DNA of 64,000 nt from Siderastrea radians (taxonomy: Eukaryota > Cnidaria > Anthozoa > Scleractinia > Rhizangiidae), in NCBI GenBank assembly GCA_964017195.1, contig OZ024890.1:49405593-49469592 (forward strand). The letters are read 5' to 3'. The position numbers and the translations under genes are program-made. Positions 32,201 to 43,141 of the stretch are shown piece by piece. Position 1 is the first letter of the stretch. Every line of letters begins with the position of its first letter. Under the pieces are notes generated by a model. The model did no database searches. It saw only the letters and a list, made by a program, of their open reading frames with translations, and was not told where the DNA came from.

Positions 32201-35200
32201 TGGCCAGAAAAATAATTAAAATCTTACTGTTCTTGATTACTCTGGGTGTAATGAATTTTCAAAACTTTTTTCACTGTTTGACCTTTTCGTCAAAATCATT
32301 CGTTTACATCCTTATTACGTCGCCTGTTATCCGACCAAGTATTGATCGTTTGTTCGGATATACTGACACAGGCAGGAAACTAGGCAACACACTGTAATTT
32401 ACATAAATCTCAATTTCTTCAGATAGCTTTTTTCCTATGACCGTCTCAATTTTTGTTGATGTTTGTCTCACTAACATCAGTGATGCGAGGCACAACCGCA
32501 AGAGAATAATCCTAAAACAAAAGAGCGTTGTTTAAACCTGTACCTGGGGGAGGGGTACTCCCTTATATAAGCTATATAGGTATGTGCGGCGCCAAAGGGT
32601 ATGGTTTTTGAACCTTTTTGGTCTGAAATAGGGAATAGATTTTGCCTATTTTGGGTCGGGTCTGAAATAGGGTAGAAAAAATTACATATTTTGGTCTGAA
32701 ATAGGGTAAGGGTTTCCAGAAGCGCGCGGCACACCCCCACCCAAACCTTCGAGAAGTATTCCCCTTGGGAGCCTGTAATAGCCTGCGTGCAGACGGCTCC
32801 ACGCGCCTTGGAACAAAGAAAATAGGAGACGTCTGCGCGCAGGCTAACCTGTGACGATCAGGGGTTTTTGCTCTCTCCTCCGCAGAAGTTCCTGTTAGTA
32901 AACACCAGTAAAAGAAAAATACGAGAGCTGGAGCACTGGAGAGAGAAAACGGGACAGCGGGGAACGGAGGCCTCTGTGGAGGAGAGAGGGGTTTTTGAGT
33001 GATATTTCTTATGCCCGCGGCGACTTATTACGGATGCGTCACTGTTACGTTCACTAAGGGTTTTGTATAACATTTCTTGTATCCGTGACGACATACTGTG
33101 TTTCCGTGACGGTTTACTAAAGGTCTGGAGTGACATTTCTTCAGTGTATGCGTGACGTCTTATTCTACTATGAAGCAAGGAGACTGCAATTCACGTCGCA
33201 CCTAATCGGTTGCCGGTATATTATTTTATACTACTTCGGGTGTCAGTAAAACGCCGACTCGGGGTCGGGGACGGGGACGGGGCCGGGGCCGGGGTCGGGG
33301 ACGGGGACGGGGCCGGGGACGGGGCCGGGGTCGGGGCCGGGGTCGGGTGTCTTTTTTCATTTTTTGATTTATTTGGAAATGGATTCCTTTTGGTCGAAAA
33401 AGTATCTGTTGAGATAGAACGGAAAATTCTTTTAAATAAATTGTGAAAAAATGGTGCTGTGCATGTGACCTGAGCTTCCTTTGGTTGGCTTATTTTCAAG
33501 CAAAAAGGGTCACGTGGTCAATCATGTCAAGCAAGTCTTTTCCGCGTTTTCCTTTCACGAACATGGCGATAGGATGCAATTCTGGTAAGCAAGGAAATCC
33601 CATAGTTTGCTTGTTATTTGGGTCCATATGCTTAAAAAACTTGATTTGTGAAGGGAAAAGTAAAATAGTAAAATAAGCCGAAAACGCTTTTGTTGCAGGT
33701 GTAATTTTAAAGTTAGACAGTCTTGCTGGCAGGCTACTGGAAGGGATATGGGCTAGATCAGGGGACCCTTGACGGAGAGAGGTTTAACGTTGGGGTTCCA
33801 GTTTTTGTATGCAATAGTACCGGGTTCGAATACCGATTTCAGCATTACAATTTTTTTCTTTATCAAATGAAAACCGTACTTAAGACGTTAAGTTCGTTCT
33901 GTATCCTCATAAGGATGTTTTCGAGTGGCACTAAGAAAGTTCTATTTCATAAAGTGCCAACCTAAACGCGGTCCTGGTTGCGGTGATGAACATGGTTGAA
34001 GAACTGCTGACAAAAAGTAGTATTGAGGAAAAATGTGTACTAAACTTTGCAGTGAATGAAAGGTAAAAAATCGGTAGTTCATGTGTCGCATGAACGCGAG
34101 TCAAATACTTCAGTTCACCGATTCCACTAAACTATCATGAACGTTGCTAGCTTGTCCGCTCAGTTTGTCGAAACGTCAGTCAATGTCATCACAAACAGTC
34201 CTTCTCAGGACTACACTCACCCGGACAATCATAATTTATCGACTTATGATATGACTCCTGGTCTCAAACCGTTTATAGTCTGGTAGCTGGTTCATACGCA
34301 CCACGAAACTTACAAAAACGTAAACATGACACGCTAACCATTCAATACCTTCAAGTAGGTGCGAAGTATTTCCAACTTCTTAGACCAAAGCTATAATTTG
34401 ACCTTTTTTCTAGCGATTGGATATCAGATTGGGGGTAGATCATGCGCTAGATCATAGCCGCATTCCTTGCGTACCAGAATTGTATCTCCCCGATTTTGGC
34501 CATCTTCATGAAAGGAAAGCGCGGGAATGATTGACTGCGTGACCGTTTTCGCGGGAAAATGAATGAGCCAACTGAAAGAACCTTGTCACATGCGCAGTTT
34601 CATTTATTTCATATTTTTTTAAAAAAGAAATTTTTCCTTCACGTAAACCGACAGATACTTTTTTCGACCAAAAGAAATCTATTTCGGAATAAATCGCAAA
34701 AAAAAAAAAAAAAATTTAAAAAAGGCACCCGACCCCGACCCCGACTCCCACCCCGACCCCGATCCCGAGTCGGCGTTTTAGTGACACCCTACTACAACAG
34801 ATAATTGATTCCTACGGCATAAGTAAATAGATTGTTTTAATTATTACTCATCGGTATTCACAAAAAAAATGTGTATTTGGCTTTTACGCTTTTGAGGTTA
34901 ACATCTTGCAACTTTTCAAGTAGTGTACCTATCCTTTGGATGAATTTGAATCTTCTAGATGTTAAGCTTTCAATTACTGTAGTTGCCGCAATCTTTTAGT
35001 GTATTGCGGTGTTAAGAGGGTGTTAAGATTTCCGTCTAATTATACCCAATAATCATAACTCACCAAGCACGTCAATCCGTCCTTCCACACTCTCAATTTC
35101 TTTCACCAGGCTGTTCACGGCTTCTTCGCTAAGAACATCCAAAGCTTTAATGAAAAGCGATTCACCAAGACATTTCCCAGCTGATGTTTCAAGCGCCGAC

Positions 35201-35382
35201 TTTTTTTCAAGATTTCGCATGGTCGCATAAACCTTAAACCGCTTGTCATCTTGAGCGAGAATGGCTGCCGTCGAGAGCCCAATTCCAGTAGAGCAGCCAG
35301 TGATTAAAACTACCAGAGGATAAGCTTCTGTGTTTTCATCTAACCCGACACTGATGGAAGCCCGGGATCTTGCTTGCCCCAT
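29250..35382 (-). CDS. Short-chain dehydrogenase/reductase, RDH8/17-beta-HSD1-like
   Basis: Three exons on the minus strand: 35382-35064, 30631-30358 and 29586-29250, joined in phases 1 and 2, giving about 309 aa, the usual size for this subfamily. Donors are G|GTGAGT and CAG|GTAACC; acceptors are ATCAG|TG and CATAG|GT. Exon 1 holds the nucleotide-binding motif ITGCSTGIG; exon 2 completes DVLVNNAGQG and has the catalytic YSASK (Tyr and Lys) with IINVSS before it; exon 3 opens with CSLIEPGPVTTSF. These mark a classical NAD(P)(H)-dependent SDR acting on retinol- or steroid-like alcohols/ketones; the true substrate is not deducible. Intron 1 is 4.4 kb and filled with repeats; intron 2 (0.8 kb) carries a SINE. 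The start ATG at 35382 is the only one upstream of the Rossmann motif. Confidence 0.88.
30158..30296 (-). repeat. tRNA-derived SINE in SDR intron 2
   Basis: On the minus strand: GAGCGTCGTGAGTGATAAGG (A-box region), GGTACTGGGTTCAAGTCCCG (B box), then a tail including TTCAACTCCTCGGCCACGC and TTTACAAATAGCC-like sequence. I recall this repeat as common in anthozoans. It is not a functional tRNA because the acceptor stem is poor. Confidence 0.6.
32535..32780. repeat. Dispersed repeat with GGTACTCCCTTATAT motif
   Basis: It begins GGGGGAGGGGTACTCCC and contains repeated GGTCTGAAATAGGG(T/A) segments at ~50-60 bp intervals. A related but split copy lies at 37558-38740. It sits within SDR intron 1. 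It is unclassified. Confidence 0.55.
33230..34796. mobile_element. 1.57-kb foldback element with GC minisatellites inside its TIRs
   Basis: The ends GTGTCAGTAAAACGCCGACTCGG (left) and its complement (right, to 34796) are followed inward on both sides by GGGGTCGGGGACGG-type repeats (33258-33350; shorter at 34726-34772). Next comes a shared block with CTTTTGGTCGAAAAAGTATCTGT and, further in, GCATGTGAC. The TIRs total about 230-270 bp. The interior contains CGAAACGTCAGTCA and AGTCCTTCTCAGGACTACA near 34170-34215, resembling 3' ends of Penelope-like elements (weak). No transposase is evident; frames across the minisatellite (Pro/Ala/Ser repeats) are artefacts. Confidence 0.7.
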
Positions 35383-36520
35383 TCTGACAGCTTATTGGTA
35401 CTTTTGTATATTGCGGCTCGTTACCAAGGTGTAACTGGATTGTTGTTATCAAGGGCAAAGACCTCCCAAACAAGCATTATTTACAGATGCAAATGCCTTT
35501 TCGATTTCACGCAGTCGTTCATAATTACAGATGCTATTTATATTTCGATATCACGCAATCTCCTTTGTTTATCACGCAACAATAGTTTATAAAGGCACGG
35601 AACATATAAAATGCGGATATTTGCGTAGAGGGAGGGAGGGGGACATTTTTATCTGTCCGAATTTGTTTTTTGTGGCTAAAAGGTTTGCATCTATTTGTTT
35701 CGTTGCGCATTTATTTTTTCTTTTGCGAACTTCTGTGAAGGCTTGGAATTGTATGAATTTCTTTGGCGCTTTATACAGACGCACACTCCCCTAAAAAATA
35801 AAGTAGCTCTTCCTTCCGGCTGACTCTTAGACCATCTGTGGTTGTCCTCGGACCGTCCTAAGATCAGTATAGATATCGTGCCCTGCGAGAGCGAGTGTCT
35901 TTTTACTTAAAATGATGAGTTGTTTGAGGAATGTTGCTTGGCAAGTTGGCTGGAATGCGTACAGTCACATTCTTTAATTTTCAGACGGACGGACAGACAG
36001 CCTTTATTTCAGCACGATTAAAATTGAAGCTCTGCAGCTTGTGGGGAAGTGCAAAATAATAAAAACTAACATAAAACTTTATACAAAGTATATATACAGT
36101 AAAATCGGTTCATACAAAACCCTCAAAACTAAGAACTAATTTCTTAAGGCAGTTCATTAAACTATATATACATACCCTTGCACCCTTGATCCCATTTAAA
36201 AATCCCCTATATATAATTAAAATCTGTAAATATAAAATTAGCCGCTGTTACTGAAGTAAAGGGTACATCTAAAATTGGAGTGTACATTTACTGAAGTGTA
36301 CATCTAAAATTGGCCGTTTGTTACTTCAAACCCCTTTTCGAAGTCATTTCGATAGTACTGCATTACCGATCACGCATGCAAAGTCAAGTCCATCAAAAGT
36401 AGATTTGTGAATGTTGTCCCCATGGCTCTCTCTGCTGTTGGTGTACGTGGCGATAATCTGCTAGCGGCTGCCTGGATTGCATAGCAAATTTCGAGATGTC
36501 TCGACGGTATTAAGTAACTA

Positions 36521-37542
36521 TTAAGGTGGTCTTCCACAGAAAAACTGAATTTTTTAGAACAGAACTGTGTGGGAAACTTCTACCATCATTTTAGAGGGCT
36601 TTACGCCCTGACTTTAATATGAGTCTTTTCAGGTCACATGTCATGATATTTAATGATTACCTAGCCTCTTAAGTTAGAAAAAGTGATGTTCATGGTAAAA
36701 CTGATAACTCACTAATGCACGGTTGGAAAAGTGTCAAACCAGCTCTATTGTGTACATAAATAGCACGATTGTGCAATAAACCTAAAAAAATTGACCAGTT
36801 TTTTTTCAGTCGATTTTAAAATTTTTTTTCCCAGAACATGAAGTAACAGGAAATAATAATACGAAAAGAATCGCTTAACGAGGCGTACTTCAAACCTATA
36901 TACACATTTTTAGGTTCATTGCACCGAGAAAAAGGTGTGTTCATATTGATGAAAATTTCAGAACAATAGGTTAAAATGCAAGGGAGATATCATTTTTAAG
37001 AGTTCCTTCATTCCAAGAAATTCTGTTTTTCGAGAAAAACGGTCTTAAAGATAAGGGAACGGAATTTAGACAGTTTATCCGTATCTCGTAATCCTAAAAC
37101 TATTGTCAAATTCAAGTTGCCACACTAAAATACAAGCTGAATGGTAATTCGATACAAAAGCCATCGTTTCTGCGGTGAGATTTGGGTCATGTTTTGTCGG
37201 CTAAAACTCGGACCTCAGGAATCTCTCCTCAGTCATGTGTTTATTCACAGCAGTACCTGATGTCATTTTACAGAGAGGCTGGGGGGGGGGGGAATTGTGT
37301 TTTTAATGAGGTTTGTTTGTGAGCATTTAATAAAAGTAAACAATTGTTGCTATGGCCGTTGCTATGGAAAAAGACACATACTGCCGATTAGATTTCTTAA
37401 ATTTCACTGCTTTAATACTGGAAAACGAGTGAGATTAATTCAAGACAGCATTCCCAAGTGTTTAAAGATTACAATTTTTCCTTTTTAAAAAAGTGACTTT
37501 TGCAACCGAACATCACCTTTTTTGAGCAGAAAACCACCTTAA
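36521..37542. mobile_element. TTAA-ended element with short TIRs
   Basis: TTAAGGTGGTCTTCC at 36521 and AGAAAACCACCTTAA ending at 37542 are near-complements with TTAA at both extremes. About 1 kb of AT-rich interior has no gene. It is grouped by ends with 45668-46317 and 52149-52811, though the interiors are not clearly alike. Confidence 0.45.
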
Positions 37543-37614
37543 AGGCCTCTGTCAACCCCCCCCCCCGGGGGGTACTCCCTTATATGGCCTATACGGGGAC
37601 GTGCCCCTGGACGA

Positions 37615-38413
37615 GTGTCTACAAAACGAAGACCTAAGACCTAAAAACGAAGAACCAGAAGCTAGACCTAGGGCTAACCTAAATGTCAAACTACAGAGGC
37701 CTAGGCGCTTTATCAGACAGCAAGAGACGCGAAAATCGATGAGGTCTTTCGATTTCGCGTCTCTTGCCGTCTGATAAAGGGTTTAAGCCAGGGTCTTCGT
37801 AATGTAGTTTGACCCTGTCTTTTCTACAAAACGAAGTAGACCTCATCGATTTCGCATCTCTTGACGTCTGAAAAAGCGTTTGTGTAGATTTCCTGTCTTT
37901 TGGCGTCTAATCGAAGCGTATAAGCGAGGGTCTTCGTTTTGTAGTTTGACCTGGCCTTTTCTACAAAACGAAGACCTCATCGACTTCGCATCTCTTGCCG
38001 CCTGATAAAGCGCTTAGGCCTCTGTAGTTTGACATTTAGGCTAGTTCTAGGTCTAGCTATTGGGTCTTCGTTTTTAGGTCTTAGGTCTTAGGTCTTAAGG
38101 CCCGTTCACACATGCGATTTTTGGTGCAATTTTTGTCGCGCTCTCCAATGCAACTTTTGTCGCAACTGTAAACTAGCAGCGATTTCGCTGCGATTCCATA
38201 GCGATATTTGCTACAATTTCCCCCAAATCGCCGCCAAGTTGCGAAACCTCTGCGATATCGCGGCGACAAATCGCACAGAAATCGCTGCTAGTTTACACTT
38301 GCAATTTTTATCGCGAGCTCGAGCGCGACAAAAATTGCACTGAAAAGTGCGACAAAAATTGCACAAAAAATTGCATGTGTAAACGGGCCTTTAGGTCTTG
38401 GTTTTGTAGACAC
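37615..38413. mobile_element. TIR element (GTGTCTACAAAACGAAGACC ends) with internal subrepeats
   Basis: The left end GTGTCTACAAAACGAAGACC and right end GGTCTTGGTTTTGTAGACAC are complementary at 19 of 20 positions. Inside, CTACAAAACGAAG and CATCGATTTCGC(G/A)TCTCTTG blocks recur in both orientations, so much of the interior folds on itself. A smaller MITE (38097-38391) has entered its right part. Confidence 0.65.
38097..38391. mobile_element. hAT-like MITE with 8-bp target duplication
   Basis: The ends AAGGCCCGTTCACACATGC and GCATGTGTAAACGGGCCTT are TIRs; TAGGTCTT flanks both sides (38089-38096 and 38392-38399). An 8-bp duplication suits hAT-type transposition, but the flanking DNA is itself built of GGTCTTA repeats, so the duplication could be coincidental. 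The interior is rich in GCGA/TCGC. Confidence 0.6.
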
Positions 38414-38751
38414 CCGCCGCTGAACGGGATATGGTTTTTGGCCTCCCTATCCTAAACAGGGTATACAATTTTTATCCGAGTCTGTCCTAAACGGGGTCTG
38501 AACTTGTCATAAACAGTACGATTGTCGTCTTCAAATATGGCTTATACAGTATTTTTAAGCAATCCTAGATCGAGAACGTTTGCTGGTCTCTGAAACACTT
38601 TAACTTGTGTAAAACAAGGGAGTGTGTATTTCATCATTTGTCCTAAATAGGAACCTGAAATGAAGGATGTTGTCCTTCTCAGGATAGGTATTTTAGGGCT
38701 ATTTTTGTCCTAAACAGGATCAGGGAGACCCTCAGCGGCACCGCTACACCC

Positions 38752-38781
38752 AAACATGGGTTTGGGTGTAGCGGGGGGGGG
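38752..38781. other. Perfect 13-bp hairpin
   Basis: GCTACACCCAAAC, loop ATGG, GTTTGGGTGTAGC, followed by a G run and GGGATCCCC-type palindromes (to ~38820). It is probably the remnant of a palindromic repeat end. Confidence 0.5.
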
Positions 38782-39941
38782 ATTTCTACTTCGGGGAGAT
38801 CCCCCGGGGGATCCCCAGGGGAGGATCTCAAGCAAATTCAACATCATTCAGCTTTGTTGAATCCATACAACTTCGTCGTACGATACGTTTGAAAGAGGTT
38901 GCCAAACGAGTTTTAACATTGTTGTTTACACTTGAGAACAAAAGAAAAGTTGAACCAACTTCATTCAGCATCATTTAGCAAGGTGGACAAGCGCATTTAT
39001 TTAACATGTTGAATTCTGATTCTCATGTTGAAGACTGAAATGTTTGAAATGAACATTTGAATATTTCTTTGTAACGTCCGAGATTTGAATGAAACCTTGA
39101 AGATCTCTATGCAAAATACTTTGAAAATCACGAGTTAACGGAAAAATAACTTCTCCACACGCATATAAAAGAACCTAAGGTGCGTTATTTGCACTGTTCG
39201 GATATGTAACATTTCAAATAAAATGGTATTTTCGCCGAAAATGTGGTAAAATTCTCACGGAAATTCTGAATCTCGGAATGAATTTACAAAACCGACGCGT
39301 AAACTTGAAAACTTCATTCAAATTTCCAAAACTACTGATCACGTGCACGCGCGACGGAGCGTGGCTGTAAATGGAAATGTTGAACTCGTTTGTCTTGCGA
39401 CCCACCCTTCCTCTCTTCTCAATCTGTGCTCGGTGCAGTTGGCCTACCTGCGAGGCAGTAATTTTTTTTCGGGCTTGGTAAGGACGGCACGAAACTTTGT
39501 AGAAAGGGAACGTGACAATAAGACGCGTGGGATCTGGGGTAAAGGTGGCCTCGTCTCTCCCCAGCCCCAGCCCCCACGCGTTTTTCGCCCTGTCACCACT
39601 ATTTCGGAGCCTGGAGCAGGTTATGGTGATGGTTCTCTTCGTACAATGATTTCAGCGTGCTTTTTCCAAGATCTAGACGTCCGAAGGAAAAATCCCCCTC
39701 TTTAGTACTATTTGCATGGAAACAACTTTACACTGTAATGCACATGAGCAGACCATTGTCGTGGCTATTTGCATTGATCTGACGTTTTTCTGTATCAATT
39801 AAACCGTTGCTAAAAATAAATTGAATAAGCTATTTTCAGGCTTTTTTGGTTACTGTCAAAGATACCAACATCATTGTGCAGGTTTCTCAGTCGTAAAACG
39901 CTTCGTCTGCATTTCAAATATGTATGTGTTAACTTGATATA

Positions 39942-40785
39942 CCGTAAACTGCCGCTTATAAACTCCCCCGCTTACAAGCCCCCCCCCTCTGGTTATAGGT
40001 CCATTTACTGTAAACAGAAAAACTACATCCGGTCATAAGCACCCCCGGATATAAGCCCGGTCTAGTTTTCCCCGCTTTCAAAGCTCTCCTGGCGACCGCG
40101 ACCACTTTTGTGAATTACGAACGGTCTTTTTCCTTTGTTTTTAAGTTCTCGTAAGCGACCACTCGGTTAAAACTTTATTAAAAGCACTCTGTTCTTGTTG
40201 AAATTTAGGGTAATACGTAACACAAGTGCTAATGGTTCTTTGACTTGCACCTTCGTGGACCTCTTCTGTGATAGGCAATAAAAAATTATTCAATATGATT
40301 ACTACTAAACAACCATTAACATATCCCAAGCTTTACGCTCAAAGCTCTTATAAGCGACCACTCTCTATTGTTTCAACATGTGGTCGCTTACGAGAGCTCA
40401 TTCTCGTAGGCGACCAGCTCTAGTTGCGACCACTTTTCTGAATTCCCGAGGTGGTCGCTTACGAGAGCTTCGACTGTACTAAACACTCTCACAGAACCCC
40501 GGGAGGCGCACAGAACACTACGAAGATGAACTCTGAGCTTCTGTTTTGTTACGTTCCGGTTACGTTCGTGTTGTTACAGTTTTGATTTTATCGTTAAAGT
40601 TGAAATGAATTCTATTTGTTATGACGTTTCAAAAGTTAATTAAAAACTGGAAAATTAAAAACGTATTTCCATCAACACTGCTGTGGCTCATTTCGAAACG
40701 ATTTCCTTATTCCGCTTATAAGCCCCACCCCCGGGTATAAGCCCCTCCGCTTATAAGCCCAGGGCTTATAAGCGGCAGTTTACGG
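39942..40785. mobile_element. TIR element (CCGTAAACTGCCGCTTATAA) flanked by TA
   Basis: The TIR at 39942 and its complement ending at 40785 are flanked by TA on both sides. Several copies of CTTATAAGCCCC lie just inside. A second repeat with GCGACCACT/AGTGGTCGC motifs (about 40081-40480) is nested in the middle. TA target use fits Tc1/mariner-like transposition; no transposase is present. Confidence 0.65.
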
Positions 40786-41057
40786 TAATCACTTACAAGA
40801 TCGTAAAAGTCTTCAATTCATTTCGGTGACCGCACGGCAAATTATGGAGGCCTAGGAACTACGCAAGGAGAAGTCTTTAATACTATTTACCCAGTCCAGC
40901 ATTTGCTGATACAAGATAAAAAAGACTCATGTTTGTGTTGTGGAAAAATACATATCAGCGTTTGCTTTGCTACTGAATCATACTAAATGGTTCACTATAT
41001 TACTGAATGTCATATTTGTAAAGATGCTTTTAAAGCAATAACACAAGCTGTTTACCA

Positions 41058-41285
41058 CTAATAACTGGCAAAACTAGTACGTGAATCTCTGCTCAGCTCC
41101 TTACACTCCCTCTTCTGATTATAAAGATGAAAACCTATAAACGGCGTAAACGCCGCGCAGATTAAAGTGAAACTCCAACGGGTCACGTAATCCCATTGCT
41201 TTGCTTTTACTAGATGGCGCGTTTTTTCAGCCATCGTTTGACAGCAAACCGAGAGAGTCTCAAAGGAACCAAACTGGAAATGCAA
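41058..41285 (-). CDS. Possible small single-pass membrane protein (unrecognised)
   Basis: 75-codon frame; from the second Met (41234) the 58-aa product MAEKTRHLVKAKQWDYV... has one hydrophobic segment (FTLICAAFTPFIGFHLY) followed by basic residues, the look of a small inner-membrane or ER protein. The ATG sits in a CGATGGCTGAA context. No family is recognised, no splice partners are found, and it could be chance. Confidence 0.3.
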   Translation of the reverse strand: MHFQFGSFETLSVCCQTMAEKTRHLVKAKQWDYVTRWSFTLICAAFTPFIGFHLYNQKRECKELSRDSRTSFASY

Positions 41286-41508
41286 CGGTTATGTTCGAGA
41301 AAAAACACCTCAACGAGCTTCTGAGAGTACATGATTTAATAAAAACAACTATCGCTTGCAAATAAACCTGTTTATTGGAAAAGTCTGTCATGATAATAAA
41401 GCAGTCGAAGACATTTCCGTCAATAATCATAATAAATTCATGTTTATGCCATCTGCCTCGAAGTATTTGTTCCGTTTTTAAGAAATCGCTTTATCTGGAA
41501 GCTGTGAT

Positions 41509-43141
41509 ATGAAAATCAAAGTATATCTCTTATTTCTTTTTCCTTGTTTCAGTCTTTGCAATGACGACTTCTGTCGAGAGACCAATAGCTCTCTTTTATA
41601 CAATCGTATATTGGTAGGCTATGTAATCAAGACTTTGTTAACTCGCGGAATTTTCTCCTGCGCTCATGAGTGTTTGTCTCTGTCTACGTGTTCATCATAC
41701 AACTATGAAACGACTGCAGTTCAAGACGGAGTGTGTGAGATTAATGGTAGTCCTGGAGCCGATGAACAACAAAACTTGGCTGAAAAATATGGATTCGCTT
41801 TCGCTAAAATACAGCGAGGACAAGTAAGAGTTGATATCTGTAATGTAACCATTTTTCAATACAGCACTGTACCGCAATTCCAATATCTATGAACGCTGGT
41901 TTGATACCCCTTTCTCTTGTTACAGATCCATAGAGAATTAACTCTAGTTCCAAATGTCACTGATGTTTTCTCTAATATCGAAACTTTATCTTTCACAGTT
42001 AGTCTCAACTTTTAGCTGTTGGTGGATAACGTTACTGAAATATCTAATGAACTTCGCTGTAATAAGTCTAAGGAAGATAGGCAATTCAGTTCTATTGTTT
42101 CTAACAGCATTCAGTTTTCACACTTTTTCACAACGTAGTCATTTTTTTGACATTCTGTTTGTTTTTAGAGCAAATAACTTCTCTTGTTGTGAACTGTATT
42201 TATCAGTCATTTTGCCTGTGTATATTTATTTTTGAACATCGCGTTTCACTGACATAAGGATTAGCACTGTATACATATATACACTGAGAAAACCTCTCCC
42301 GATGAATTTATATATTTATGCTAATATTGTTTCGGAACCTGATTAACACTTATCCCAGATTAACTAGGTTTCTCATTTCTCTTTTGCTTTCGGTAACCGG
42401 GCCACGCATATGCATCGTATTAGTTGTTTCCTAATCGTCTATAATTTTGAATATTCATTAATTTATTACTTTCTTTTTCATTGCACTTGACTAAAGAAAC
42501 CACGAAGCTGCGTGGAAGCCTGGGAAAGAGGAGCGCGTGCATCTGGTTTCTTTTGCATTCAAGACAGCGTCGGAAATCTCCAAAAAATGTACTGCGACCT
42601 TACCTCCGAACAGGGCTGGGCCTGGACTCTAGTGATGTCACAGAGTCTGCAGAACAGTGAGGAGCCCTTTGCAAAATCAGGTTTGTTGGTTGATTCACCT
42701 CGGAATGCAGACATACCTAACTGGAACGCTTATAGACTTTCACTAGGCAGGATGGCGGAGTTAAGAAACTGGTCAACGCATTGGCGAGTTACATGCAATT
42801 TTCCATCACAAGTTGTGGATCACAGAGATTATCTACGAGTTGAATTTGAACAATTCGACGTCCTAAAATTTGCAGCCCCAAGAGTTTGCAAACAAGTGGA
42901 ATACATGAACGTTCGAGGGCATGCCTGTCAACAATGCACCGCGGCCTGGGGGCAGAAAATAGATTTGTTTTTAACCCACCGTAGCGATGTCAACGAATGT
43001 GATCGAGGTAGAACACCGGGTTTTATTAAATCAGAACAAACGTTTGGCCGTTACAAGAAGGGTCGAAATCCGAAGTTCCGTTGTACCTCGGGGAGTTCCT
43101 CCACTACTAATTATTGGTTTGGTAGCAAATTAGGCGCCTAA
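41509..43141 (+). CDS. PAN/fibrinogen-like secreted protein, intact copy 3 (USOMP5-like)
   Basis: Two exons, 41509-41823 and 42497-43141, both phase 0, donor CAA|GTAAGA, acceptor CTAAAG|AAACC; 319 aa. Residues 1-17 are a signal peptide (KVYLLFLFPCFSLC). An apple/PAN-like cysteine pattern follows (FCRETN, ILVGYVIKTLLTRGIFSCAHECLSLSTCSSYNYET, GVCEIN), then KPRSC and a fibrinogen C-terminal-like region (SGFFCIQD, MYCDLTSEQGWAWTLVMS, WRVTCNFPS, NVRGHACQQCTAAW, FRCTSG, STTNYWFG). Unlike the copies at 8023 and 26431, both exons are open and all the cysteines are kept. The product is predicted to be secreted; a role in skeletal matrix, adhesion or recognition is inference from family names. It has diverged from copies 1 and 2, which are closer to each other. 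Confidence 0.85.

Larger units (their letters stand above)
37558..38740. repeat. GGTACTCCC-type repeat split by a nested insertion
   Basis: The left piece (about 37560-37614, GGGGGGTACTCCCTTATATGG) and right piece (38414-38740, GGGATATGGTTTTTGG followed by TCCTAAACAGGG repeats) read as one repeat of the 32535 family once 37615-38413 is removed. Confidence 0.55.

Noticed and set aside
33221..33499. Pro/Ala/Ser-repeat protein on the minus strand
   Set aside because: Simple translation of the GC minisatellite in a foldback TIR.
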